A stretch of 64,000 nucleotides of DNA from CALOAD01 sp942491415 (lineage in GTDB: Bacteria > Cyanobacteriota > Vampirovibrionia > Gastranaerophilales > CALOAD01): the NCBI GenBank assembly GCA_942491415.1, contig CALOAD010000020.1, positions 496,001 to 560,000 of the forward strand, in the 5' to 3' direction. This document shows positions 53,002 to 61,134 of this stretch, in pieces. The notes beneath the pieces are model-generated. The model saw nothing but the letters and a program-made list of their open reading frames with translations. It made no database searches and was not told where the DNA came from. Position 1 is the stretch's first letter. The number at the start of each line of letters is the position of its first letter. The translations under genes were made by a program, and so were the position numbers.

Positions 53002-53620
53002 TTGAAATACCTCCTAAAATTGAATTGGAGACTTTATTTGTTATTTTGGGTTCTATGCTTATTGTGGCTGCGATTGTTGCTATAAGAGCTAAAACGTTGC
53101 CGAAAGACTTTGAAAGAGTCTTGATTATATCTTCATTATTTTTTAATAAGAATTTTAATTGTTTTTTTGAAAGTGAGAAATTTTTAAACTCAAGTTTTTT
53201 TAGTATATAGTTCCCTTTTTTGTTTATTTCTTGCTTAAACAGCTTTCCTTTTTTTGATAAAAAATAACCGCTTGAGTATTTTTTTAAGTGTTTAACCTGA
53301 TCTTCAATAGTTTCTTTGCTACCTTTAGCTATAGTTTCAGTTTTTAGGTCATTTAAAAAAAGTTTTGAACCTATTTTTTCTCCTAAATATCTCACCGCTA
53401 ATCCGCATAAAAGCCCGACTGTAAGTTTTGTAGTTGTTCTTGTTGTAGCAGTACGACGTGTTTTAGCATCTATATTTTTATTTTTTGATTCAATATTATA
53501 TTGAATCCCGATTGAAGCTCCTCCGCAAATAAGTCTATGTTGCCAAGAACTTAGCTCGCTAAAATTTGAAATGTATTTTTTAGTGTTATTTAAGATGATA
53601 GGATTAAAAAAAACTTTCAT
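52994..53620 (-). CDS. Hypothetical membrane protein (208 aa)
   Basis: The 208-residue protein has hydrophobic stretches (about 70-85, TVGLLCGLAVRYLG, and about 170-190, NVLALIATIAATISI) and a basic middle. The segments AGGASIGIQYNIE-like LICGGASIGIQYNIESKNKN and AVRYLGEKIG have a loose resemblance to segments of the gene downstream (AWSASSIGQVTVIYKNKT), suggesting related proteins. It starts three bases after the symporter gene, so all three form one unit. Function unknown. Confidence 0.6.
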   Translation of the reverse strand: MKVFFNPIILNNTKKYISNFSELSSWQHRLICGGASIGIQYNIESKNKNIDAKTRRTATTRTTTKLTVGLLCGLAVRYLGEKIGSKLFLNDLKTETIAKGSKETIEDQVKHLKKYSSGYFLSKKGKLFKQEINKKGNYILKKLEFKNFSLSKKQLKFLLKNNEDIIKTLSKSFGNVLALIATIAATISIEPKITNKVSNSILGGISND

Positions 53621-53623
53621 TTA

Positions 53624-55204
53624 TTAGTCTTCTATTGTTTTTTGCAATTTAGATAATGCTGATTTTAAAGATTTTAATGAATTTAGAGTTAATAAAAGTT
53701 GGTGTTTTTTACAATATTCAATAAGATCTTTTTTTACATCAGGAAACAAGATGTACAATGCGATAATATTAGGAACAGCCATAGTAAACATCATTGCATC
53801 GGCAAGATCTATTATGCTTTTTAAATTTAAAGAGGCTCCTGTCATAATGCAAATCAAAAATAATATTTGATAAATCCTTGTTGCTATTAAACTTTCACCA
53901 AAAAAGAAATTCCAGGACTTTTGTCCATAATAAGCCCAGGCAATGAGAGTTGAAAGTGCAAAAAGTACAATGATTACGGATAATAAGTATGGGGCAAGTG
54001 GAATGACAGACTGAAAGGCTTGTGATGAGAGTTCAACACCGCTTATTGATTCATGAAGTTTATAAGAACCTGTTGCTATGATAACAATAGCTGTTAAAGA
54101 ACAAAAAATAATTGTATCTAAAAAAGGTCCCAGCATAGATACAAAACCTTGAGAAACAGGCTCTCTTGTTTGTACTGAGGAATAGGCAATGGCTGCTGAT
54201 CCCACACCTGCTTCATTTGATGCTACAGATCTTCTAAGCCCTATTATCATAACTCCTAAAGCTCCACCTTTTATTGCAATTGGATTAAAAGCTTCTTCCA
54301 TTATAAGAGAGAATACCTCGGGAATTATATTTGAATGAAAAGATATGACTGTTATGCATAACGATAAATAGGCTATACACATAAAAGGGACTATTTTTGA
54401 TGTGGCTTTTGATATGCTTTTTATTCCACCCCATATTATTGAACCAGTTATTATGGCAATGATAATTCCTAAAATCCATTTATTATCATAAAAAAAGCTT
54501 TGTTCAGCTCCTGTTATCTGAATTATTTGAGAGGATACTTGTTTCACCTGGAACATACTACCACAGCTAATTGCTTCTCCAAGGCAGCCGATAGAAAAAA
54601 CACCGGCAAGTACTAATCCGAGTTTTTTGAGTTTTTTACGGGTTAATCCTCTTGAAATATAATACATAGGACCTCCCGAAATACTTCCGTCTTCATTTAT
54701 TCGACGGTATTTCAAGCCCAAGGTGCATTCGACAAATTTCATTGCCATTGCAAGGATTCCACCTATCCACATCCAAAAAGTAGCTCCCGGACCTCCTAAG
54801 GTTATTGCAATTGCCACTCCTGCTATGTTTCCCAGTCCTATTGTTCCTGATAGTGCTGTTGATAAAGCTCGCAAAGGTGTTATTTCTCCATTTCCTTGTT
54901 TTCTGCTGAAAAACAAGACTTTAAAAGCATGGAAAAATCCCCATAGTCCAATGAATTTAGTCTGAACAGTAAATATAATAGCTCCTAATAACAGCCATAG
55001 AATGCTAAGAGGTATTTCAGCTCCTAGAATGGGGATAGGATAAAAGATAATGGAAGATATTGTATCAGATAAAGGTGCTATAACACTATTTATATTTTTA
55101 TCAATTTCAATAGCAGAACAACTTTTATTAGTTATAAAATACAAAAAAGAACTAATGAAAATTAATTGATAAGACTTTAATAATTGAAAGAATTTCATTT
55201 TCAA
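53624..55204 (-). CDS. AGCS-family sodium:alanine symporter
   Basis: The 526-residue membrane protein has the AGCS signatures GTIGLGNIAGVAIAITLGGP, MWIGGILAMAMKFVECTLGL and EDGSISGGPMYYISRGL, with about ten membrane helices. It imports alanine, glycine or related amino acids with sodium. The N-terminal 30 residues form an extra hydrophobic segment before the core. It is the first gene of a unit with two unknown membrane proteins, and divergent from metK. Confidence 0.93.
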   Translation of the reverse strand: MKMKFFQLLKSYQLIFISSFLYFITNKSCSAIEIDKNINSVIAPLSDTISSIIFYPIPILGAEIPLSILWLLLGAIIFTVQTKFIGLWGFFHAFKVLFFSRKQGNGEITPLRALSTALSGTIGLGNIAGVAIAITLGGPGATFWMWIGGILAMAMKFVECTLGLKYRRINEDGSISGGPMYYISRGLTRKKLKKLGLVLAGVFSIGCLGEAISCGSMFQVKQVSSQIIQITGAEQSFFYDNKWILGIIIAIITGSIIWGGIKSISKATSKIVPFMCIAYLSLCITVISFHSNIIPEVFSLIMEEAFNPIAIKGGALGVMIIGLRRSVASNEAGVGSAAIAYSSVQTREPVSQGFVSMLGPFLDTIIFCSLTAIVIIATGSYKLHESISGVELSSQAFQSVIPLAPYLLSVIIVLFALSTLIAWAYYGQKSWNFFFGESLIATRIYQILFLICIMTGASLNLKSIIDLADAMMFTMAVPNIIALYILFPDVKKDLIEYCKKHQLLLTLNSLKSLKSALSKLQKTIED

Positions 55205-55338
55205 AGTTTACTTTTTAATTTACAAGCTCACAAGACTTAATGGCTTAGCCTATGTGGACTATAACTCAGCAAAAATATTGAAACTTTAATCCTTTAGAAA
55301 GGTCTTGAGTATTAAGAATAAAATTTTTGTTTAAATCC

Positions 55339-55367
55339 TTGACCTGAATGCAAATTTATTCTAACAT
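55339..55367 (+). promoter_or_regulatory. Promoter of the metK riboswitch transcript
   Basis: TTGACC and TAACAT are separated by 17 bases. Transcription would start near 55374, just before the S-box aptamer at 55380. Confidence 0.65.
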
Positions 55368-55379
55368 TTTTATATAAAC

Positions 55380-55505
55380 AACTTATCAAGAGAATGCAAT
55401 TTTTGTTGCAGCGGCTGAGGGATCTGGCCCTTTGAAGCCCGGCAACCTACAGGAAGCCTCCTGTAAGGTGCCAAATCCAGCAGATACTGATCTGGTAGAT
55501 AAGTT
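55380..55505 (+). promoter_or_regulatory. SAM-I (S-box) riboswitch aptamer
   Basis: The S-box consensus is clear: ACTTATCAAGAG at the start, GGCTGAGGGATCTGGCCC, TTTGAAGCCCGGCAACC, AGGTGCCAAATCCAGCAG and a closing GATAAGT. P1 is ACTTATC (55381-55387) with GATAAGT (55498-55504). It senses S-adenosylmethionine and sits directly before metK, so it gives feedback control of SAM synthesis. Confidence 0.97.
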
Positions 55506-55536
55506 GGTAAAATAAGAAAATCTTATAATACCAACT

Positions 55537-55580
55537 ATAACCTCTACAGACTTGATAAGTTCGACGAGGTTATTTTTTTT
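55537..55580 (+). terminator. Riboswitch-controlled terminator before metK
   Basis: ATAACCTC (55537-55544) pairs with GAGGTTAT (55566-55573), followed by TTTTTTT. Its loop contains a second GATAAGTT like the P1 3' strand. AGTTGGTA next to P1 is complementary to TACCAACT just before this stem, a possible alternative pairing that could hinder terminator folding when SAM is scarce. Confidence 0.8.
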
Positions 55581-55596
55581 AGAGTAGGAGATGCAA

Positions 55597-56865
55597 ATGA
55601 CATCTAAAAAGTTTTTATTCACTTCTGAGTCAGTAACAGAAGGTCATCCGGATAAGGTTTGTGACCAAATTTCTGACGCAATTTTGGATGCTTTTCTTTC
55701 AAAAGATCCAAAATCAAGAGTAGCAGCAGAAACTTCTGTTACTACCGGCATGGTGCTTGTTGCCGGAGAAATTACTTCTGAATGCTATGTAGATATTCCT
55801 AACGTAGTTAGAAATACAGTTAGAGAAATAGGCTATATAGGAAGAGAAGGCGGTGGTTTTGATGCCAAAACATGCGCTGTGCTTACAAGTATTGATGAAC
55901 AATCGCCTGATATTGCAGGTGGTGTAAATGTGGCATTAGAATCAAGAGAAGATGGAAATACAAGCATTGAAGAGCTTGAAGATATCGGAGCCGGAGACCA
56001 AGGTATTATGTTTGGTTTTGCTTGTGATGAAACTCCAGAACTTATGCCTTTGCCAATCAGTTTATCTCATCGTTTAGCTCAAAAACTTGCCGAAGTTAGA
56101 AAAAAAGGGCAATTGCCTTATTTAAGACCTGATGGAAAATCGCAAGTAACAGTTGAATACGTTGATGGAAAACCATCTAGAATAGATGCTGTTGTGTTAT
56201 CAACTCAACATGATCCTGAAATTAAAGGTGAGGCTGATAATAAAAAAGTACAAGAAATTATAAACAAAGATCTTATTAAATACGTTATTGAGCCTGTGTT
56301 TGCAAATGATATGATTAAACCTGATTCAAACACAAAGTTTTTGATTAATCCTTCAGGAAGATTTGTTGTTGGGGGACCTCAGGGTGATGCCGGTTTGACA
56401 GGGCGTAAAATTATTGTAGATACATATGGTGGTTATTCAAGACATGGCGGTGGTGCTTTTAGTGGTAAAGATCCAACGAAAGTAGATCGTAGTGCAGCTT
56501 ATGCTACAAGATATGTTGCAAAAAATATTGTAGCAGCAGGATTAGCTCAAAAATGTGAAGTACAGTTAGGCTATGCTATTGGTGTTGCTGAACCTGTATC
56601 TATTTTTGTAGATACTTTCGGAACAGGCAAAATATCAGATGATGAAATTTCTGAGTTAATCAGCAAGAACTTTGATCTTAGACCTGCAGCAATAATTAAG
56701 CAGTTTGATTTAAGAAATTTACCGTCAAAAAATAATGGTACTTTTTATAAAAATCTTGCCGCTTACGGTCATATGGGTAGAACTGATATTGAAGTGCCTT
56801 GGGAATTAACAGATAAAGTTGATGATCTCAAAAAACAGGTTTCAAAACTTGTAGCAAGTGTATAA
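55597..56865 (+). CDS. metK: S-adenosylmethionine synthetase
   Basis: The 422-residue enzyme begins KKFLFTSESVTEGHPDKVCD and has GAGDQGIMFGFA, VVGGPQGDAGLTGRKIIVD, DTYGGYSRHGGGAFSGKDPT and AAYATRYVAKNIVAAGLA. It makes SAM from methionine and ATP. The ATG at 55597 is chosen because TAGGAG lies six bases before it; the ATG two codons upstream overlaps that site. Control is by the S-box leader. Confidence 0.98.
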   Translation: MTSKKFLFTSESVTEGHPDKVCDQISDAILDAFLSKDPKSRVAAETSVTTGMVLVAGEITSECYVDIPNVVRNTVREIGYIGREGGGFDAKTCAVLTSIDEQSPDIAGGVNVALESREDGNTSIEELEDIGAGDQGIMFGFACDETPELMPLPISLSHRLAQKLAEVRKKGQLPYLRPDGKSQVTVEYVDGKPSRIDAVVLSTQHDPEIKGEADNKKVQEIINKDLIKYVIEPVFANDMIKPDSNTKFLINPSGRFVVGGPQGDAGLTGRKIIVDTYGGYSRHGGGAFSGKDPTKVDRSAAYATRYVAKNIVAAGLAQKCEVQLGYAIGVAEPVSIFVDTFGTGKISDDEISELISKNFDLRPAAIIKQFDLRNLPSKNNGTFYKNLAAYGHMGRTDIEVPWELTDKVDDLKKQVSKLVASV

Positions 56866-56875
56866 GTTTAATATT

Positions 56876-56915
56876 AAAACAAAACAGACGCCTTTATTGG
56901 CGTCTGTTTTGTTTT
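56876..56915. terminator. Terminator after metK
   Basis: AAAACAAAACAGACGCC and GGCGTCTGTTTTGTTTT form a 17-pair stem with loop TTTATT, usable in both directions. The core GACGCCTTTATTGGCGTC is repeated exactly in the terminator at 58648. Confidence 0.92.
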
Positions 56916-56932
56916 GTTTGTTTTCCCCGAAT

Positions 56933-57166
56933 TTAATCGCTGTTCACGACTAAATCAAGTTTGTGTTGAACCGGTTCAGCTTCAAAAAGTTCACCGACAT
57001 TACAGTCAATAACTTCGCATAACCTGTCCATGTTGTCATAAGATGGTTGAGTTCTTCCGTTAGCCCAAGAGTAGACTGTTTGTTGAGGAAGACCTAGTTC
57101 TTTAGCAAGCCTATAGAGGCTCCATCCTCTTGTGTTTCTCGCAACTTCCTTGATTTTAATTTTCAA
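56933..57166 (-). CDS. XRE-family HTH regulator
   Basis: The 77-residue protein is a single Cro/C1-type HTH: WSLYRLAKELGLPQQTVYSW, then ANGRTQPSYDNMDRLCEVID and CNVGELFEAE. The last 15 residues (PVQHKLDLVVNSD) look like a tail or dimer strand. It is convergent with metK. The target is unknown. Confidence 0.85.
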   Translation of the reverse strand: MKIKIKEVARNTRGWSLYRLAKELGLPQQTVYSWANGRTQPSYDNMDRLCEVIDCNVGELFEAEPVQHKLDLVVNSD

Positions 57167-57583
57167 TTTCTTTCACCTGCTTTTTTTATGTAACTGTCCT
57201 TTTAAATAATATATTCTTCTATAAACCAGTTATTTCCTGATCAACAGATTCTTTAGTAGACATTTTCATATAACATTATACATATGTAACAAAAGATTAA
57301 ATACACTTTGTCTTAAATTTCATTTAATCAATCTATAAAAAAAGCTATGATTGTTTTTTAAATGTTAAGTTGTATTTTTAGTATTATTTGAATTTAAATT
57401 TGAATACGTGTTTTTGTAAAAAGCTTGCTATTAATATGTTTAGAGGAAGAGGTAAAAAAAACTAGTTTAAAAGATGTAATTTAGAAAAATTAAGTCTTTT
57501 AAATAAAAAAGCCATAATCCTTTTGTTTAAAGCTTTTTGCTGTTTTTATATTAAATTAAAAAAACTTTTTTTAATTTAATATA

Positions 57584-57612
57584 TTGTCTTATTGTATTTC
57601 TATCATTACAAT
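57584..57612 (+). promoter_or_regulatory. Promoter upstream of leader element copy B
   Basis: TTGTCT and TACAAT are separated by exactly 17 bases. The predicted start near 57619 puts leader element B at the very 5' end of the transcript. Confidence 0.6.
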
Positions 57613-57625
57613 AGAAAAAGAAATG

Positions 57626-57700
57626 CTATACCGAGACAAAAAAAGTAATCAGAAAAATAAAACAATTTTGCAAGTCGGTATGCGTAACCAGAGAGCGACG
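57626..57700 (+). promoter_or_regulatory. Structured 5' leader element, copy B
   Basis: ATACCGA (57628-57634) pairs with TCGGTAT (57675-57681) across an A-rich loop, followed by GCGT (57682-57685), AACC, AGAGAG (57690-57695) and CGACG. The order and the bases match copy A before thiE. The seventh stem pair differs from copy A (A-T here, C-G there) but is kept paired. It ends about 70 bases before the start codon at 57772. Confidence 0.5.
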
Positions 57701-57771
57701 TTTTCAGGCATCGGATTTTCTTGAAAACTAACTCATTTGAGTATAAAAACACCTTGAGAGGTTATTTGATT

Positions 57772-58629
57772 ATGAAAAAAATGGCAATATCTTTAATTGG
57801 GGCTCTTTTTATATCTTCTTCAGCATTGGCTTTTGATCCGGTTGGTGATTTGTTAAAAGTCGGTATTGAAATGTATAAAACAGGTGATTTTACAGGTTGT
57901 ATTCAAACTGTAAAAAAAGTTATAGAAGAAGATCCTTCTGATGCTGTGGCTCATTACTATATGGCTTTATCCTCTGTTAAAGTCGGCGATAATGAAACTG
58001 CAAAAAAAGAGTATGAAAATGTAATTTCATTAAGTACAAGTTCACAACTTACAAACTATGCTCAAATAGGTGTAATTTGTATTGATAAACCTGAGCAATG
58101 TGCAATGCCCAGTAATCCAAAAAATAAAGATTGGGCTACTGTTAGAAAAGATATGATTGATAATTTGAATTTGACACCTATATCTAATAAAGTAGAAAAA
58201 GAATTAAAACAAAGAAAGCTTGATGCTATAAAAAATATAGTTAATACCGGTGGTAAGGTGAATAAAAAAGAGCTGGATGAAATGGAGATTGACCCTGAAA
58301 AAAAGTCTTCTAGTCTTAAGCCCACGGATAAAGAAATCGCACAGGCGTTTAAGACACTATCCAAAGCCGGATTGAATAATAATTCTTATATGAATCCTGA
58401 AATGATGCAAATGTCCATGATGATGGGCTCAATGAATGGTGGTATGCAAAATCAGGGTGCAAATATGGGAATGAACTATATGAATATGATGCCTTATTTA
58501 ATGATGCAACAAGGCATGCCGGGACAACAAAAAATGGATCCAAGAATGATGGAAACAATGATTAACGGAATGATGATGCCGGAGTTATTTTCAACAATGA
58601 ATGGAAACAATAATAATAAAAACTATTAA
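57772..58629 (+). CDS. Exported TPR protein with methionine-rich tail
   Basis: The start is the ATG at 57772 because a signal peptide follows at once (KKMAISLIGALFISSSALA) and GAGAGG lies upstream; an in-frame TTG 17 codons earlier is unlikely. The protein is 285 residues: signal peptide, two to three TPR-like units (about 20-110), a charged linker, and a tail (about 208-285) with about two dozen Met among Asn, Gln and Gly. Such a tail could bind copper or act as an oxidation buffer, which is inference. The leader carries element B. Function unknown. Confidence 0.7.
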   Translation: MKKMAISLIGALFISSSALAFDPVGDLLKVGIEMYKTGDFTGCIQTVKKVIEEDPSDAVAHYYMALSSVKVGDNETAKKEYENVISLSTSSQLTNYAQIGVICIDKPEQCAMPSNPKNKDWATVRKDMIDNLNLTPISNKVEKELKQRKLDAIKNIVNTGGKVNKKELDEMEIDPEKKSSSLKPTDKEIAQAFKTLSKAGLNNNSYMNPEMMQMSMMMGSMNGGMQNQGANMGMNYMNMMPYLMMQQGMPGQQKMDPRMMETMINGMMMPELFSTMNGNNNNKNY

Positions 58630-58647
58630 AATTATAAAAATATTATT

Positions 58648-58678
58648 AAAAGACGCCTTTATTGGCGTCTTTTTTGTG
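58648..58678 (+). terminator. Terminator after the Met-rich TPR gene
   Basis: AAAAGACGCC-TTTATT-GGCGTCTTTT forms a ten-pair stem followed by more T. It shares an 18-base core with the metK terminator. Confidence 0.92.
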
Positions 58679-58730
58679 TTTGTATTTTTGATAATATGTT
58701 TATGAGAAAAAAGATAAAGAAGGTATGATA

Positions 58731-61103
58731 ATGAATACAACCAAACGATCATTGAAAGTACTTGAGTGGTCGACAATTTTAATCAACCTATCAAAGCATG
58801 CAGCTTCCAAAAAAGGAAAAGAGCTGTGTCTTAACTTGCCTTTATATAGTGATATTAATAAAATTCGTCTTGAACTGACATATACAACTGAGGCTAAAAT
58901 TTTGTTAGATCATCTTTTGACACCTCCACTATCAGGCATAAGAGATATAGAAGATTTTTTGAATTTATCTAAGACATCTCAATCATTGGGCGGAAGGGAG
59001 CTTTTAGATATTGCAAAAACCATCCAATCGTCACGTTATTTGAAAAATTATTTTTTAGATAACAAGGAAAAAACCCCTTTTTTATATGAAGTGTCAAAAG
59101 ATCTTTTTGAGGACAAAGAACTTGAAGACATTATTTTTAATGTTTTTGATGATAACGGTAATATTTTGGACAGTGCATCTCCCGAATTAAAAAGACTTAG
59201 GAATAGGCATAAAGACCAAATGAATAACCTTAAAGATCGTTTGAGTTCAATTATAGGATCTTCTGAAATTTCAAAATACTTACAAGAGTCGGTCTATACT
59301 CAACGTGAAGATAGATACGTTGTTCCGGTGAAAGTTGATAATAAAGCGCACGTTCCCGGCATAATACACGATGTCTCTGCTAGTGGAGCGACTGTTTTTA
59401 TTGAACCAAAGGCTATTGTTGAATTGAATAATTCTATTAAAGAAACCGAAATTAAGATAGAAACTGAAATTAAAAGAATTTTAAAAGAATTGACAGAAAA
59501 AGTAGGAATTCATGCCAGCGATATTTTAAAAAAATTGCCTTTGATTATTAAGATCGATTTCTCATTTGCAAAAGCCAAATATAGCATACAACTAAAAGCT
59601 AATGAACCTGAGTTAAACTCAGAAAAGTATATTAACATCAAAAATATGAAGCATCCTATATTGCTTACTATGATTAATCAAGTGATCCCTAATGATATAG
59701 AAATAGGCAAAGATTTTAATTCTTTGATAATTACAGGGGCAAATACCGGAGGAAAAACCGTAACACTTAAAGCGTTAGGTCTTTGTGTTCTTATGACTAG
59801 AGCAGGGCTTCATATACCTGTGCTTGAAGCCAATATATTTCCTTTTAGAAAAGTTTTTGCAGATATAGGTGATGAACAAAGTATAGAACAGAGTTTGTCT
59901 ACTTTTTCAGGTCATTTGACTAATATTATTGATATTTTAAAAGAAGCCGATGATAATTCTTTGGTTTTATTGGATGAAGTCGGTGCAGGAACAGACCCAT
60001 CGGAAGGTTCAGCTTTAGCTCAAGCTCTTTTAGAAGATCTGAATCTTAAAAAAACCGTTACTATTGCATCGACCCACTATGGAGAGCTAAAAGCTCTTGC
60101 CTACACCAAAGAAGGCTTTCAAAATGCATCTGTTGAGTTTGATTCTGATACTTTAGCCCCTACCTATCGTTTATTGATAGGTATCCCGGGAAAAAGTAAT
60201 GCCATAACAATTGCAGGGAGCCTTGGGCTGGATAAATCAATTACAAATAAGGCCCGAGAGATATATTTAACTCAAAAAGATACAACAGGAGCTGTTTTGG
60301 AAGGGTTGCAAAATACTCAGCATCAACTTTCTCAAAATGTACAAGAAGCAGAATCTGCTAAAACACAGATGAATACTTTAAAACTTGAATATGAAGAAAA
60401 ATTGGAAAAAATAAAATCCGATAAGAAAAAAACGCTCGCAGTTTATAAGAAAAAATATGAAGCTTTGGTCGATCAGGCGAGGAGTGAGATTCGAGAAATA
60501 TTAAAGCAAATACGAACTCAAAAAAGTGAAAAACTTGCAAGACGTTCGATGTCCAGAATTTCTAATATTGAAGCAGGTTTAAGAACTTCTGTTGATGAAG
60601 ATCAAGGCAAATTAAAACCGAGTTATAAAAAGATTGATTGGGATAATATAAAAACAGGAGATACTGTTTTTGTCAAAGATTTTAATCAAATGGCTATTTT
60701 GGTCTCTTTGCCCGACAAAAATAAAAACGTTCAAATTCAAATGGGCTTGTTAAAAACAACCATCAAAACCAATAAACTCGCTTTCAGTGATAAAAAAATC
60801 GAACAAAAAACCTCGACGACTTCAAAAGTTACAAAGGGTTTTAAATTTACCAGAGCTCAAGTTTCGCACGAAATTGACCTCAGAGGTGTGAGAGTTGAAG
60901 AAGCACTTGATAGAGTGGAAAAATATCTGGATGATGCAAGTTTGGCAAATTTATCGCCTGTTTATGTTATCCACGGACACGGGACGGGTGCATTAAAAGA
61001 GGCAATTAGAGAATATTTGAAAACATCTCCCTATGTTGCTAAATTTCGCCCCGGCAGTGATGGTGAAGGTGGAGATGGAGTGAGTGTTATAGATTTGGTA
61101 TAA
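58731..61103 (+). CDS. mutS2: Endonuclease MutS2
   Basis: The protein is about 790 residues. It has the MutS-like core and clamp (about 1-320), an ATPase domain with TGANTGGKTVTLKALG (near 335), STFSGHLTNII, LLDEVGAGTDPSEGSALAQA and ASTHYGEL, a coiled coil (about 520-620), and a C-terminal Smr nuclease domain with EIDLRGVRVEEAL and VIHGHGTGALKEAIREYL. MutS2 suppresses recombination and rescues collided ribosomes in species studied. The start at 58731 is six bases after AAGGT; an ATG two codons earlier is possible. Confidence 0.95.
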   Translation: MNTTKRSLKVLEWSTILINLSKHAASKKGKELCLNLPLYSDINKIRLELTYTTEAKILLDHLLTPPLSGIRDIEDFLNLSKTSQSLGGRELLDIAKTIQSSRYLKNYFLDNKEKTPFLYEVSKDLFEDKELEDIIFNVFDDNGNILDSASPELKRLRNRHKDQMNNLKDRLSSIIGSSEISKYLQESVYTQREDRYVVPVKVDNKAHVPGIIHDVSASGATVFIEPKAIVELNNSIKETEIKIETEIKRILKELTEKVGIHASDILKKLPLIIKIDFSFAKAKYSIQLKANEPELNSEKYINIKNMKHPILLTMINQVIPNDIEIGKDFNSLIITGANTGGKTVTLKALGLCVLMTRAGLHIPVLEANIFPFRKVFADIGDEQSIEQSLSTFSGHLTNIIDILKEADDNSLVLLDEVGAGTDPSEGSALAQALLEDLNLKKTVTIASTHYGELKALAYTKEGFQNASVEFDSDTLAPTYRLLIGIPGKSNAITIAGSLGLDKSITNKAREIYLTQKDTTGAVLEGLQNTQHQLSQNVQEAESAKTQMNTLKLEYEEKLEKIKSDKKKTLAVYKKKYEALVDQARSEIREILKQIRTQKSEKLARRSMSRISNIEAGLRTSVDEDQGKLKPSYKKIDWDNIKTGDTVFVKDFNQMAILVSLPDKNKNVQIQMGLLKTTIKTNKLAFSDKKIEQKTSTTSKVTKGFKFTRAQVSHEIDLRGVRVEEALDRVEKYLDDASLANLSPVYVIHGHGTGALKEAIREYLKTSPYVAKFRPGSDGEGGDGVSVIDLV

Positions 61104-61134
61104 GATTAATAGCGATCTTTTAAAAGGTAGTTAA

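Larger units (their letters stand above)
57167..57771. other. Long AT-rich intergenic region upstream of the Met-rich TPR gene
   Basis: About 600 bases without a supported gene. The right end holds a promoter (57584-57612) and the second copy of the structured leader element (57626-57700). The left part is very AT-rich, with several A and T runs, and shows no clear structure. Confidence 0.5.

Noticed and set aside
58349..58558. Antisense open frame opposite the Met-rich tail
   Set aside because: The His/Ser-rich composition is the complement of repeated ATG codons on the plus strand.
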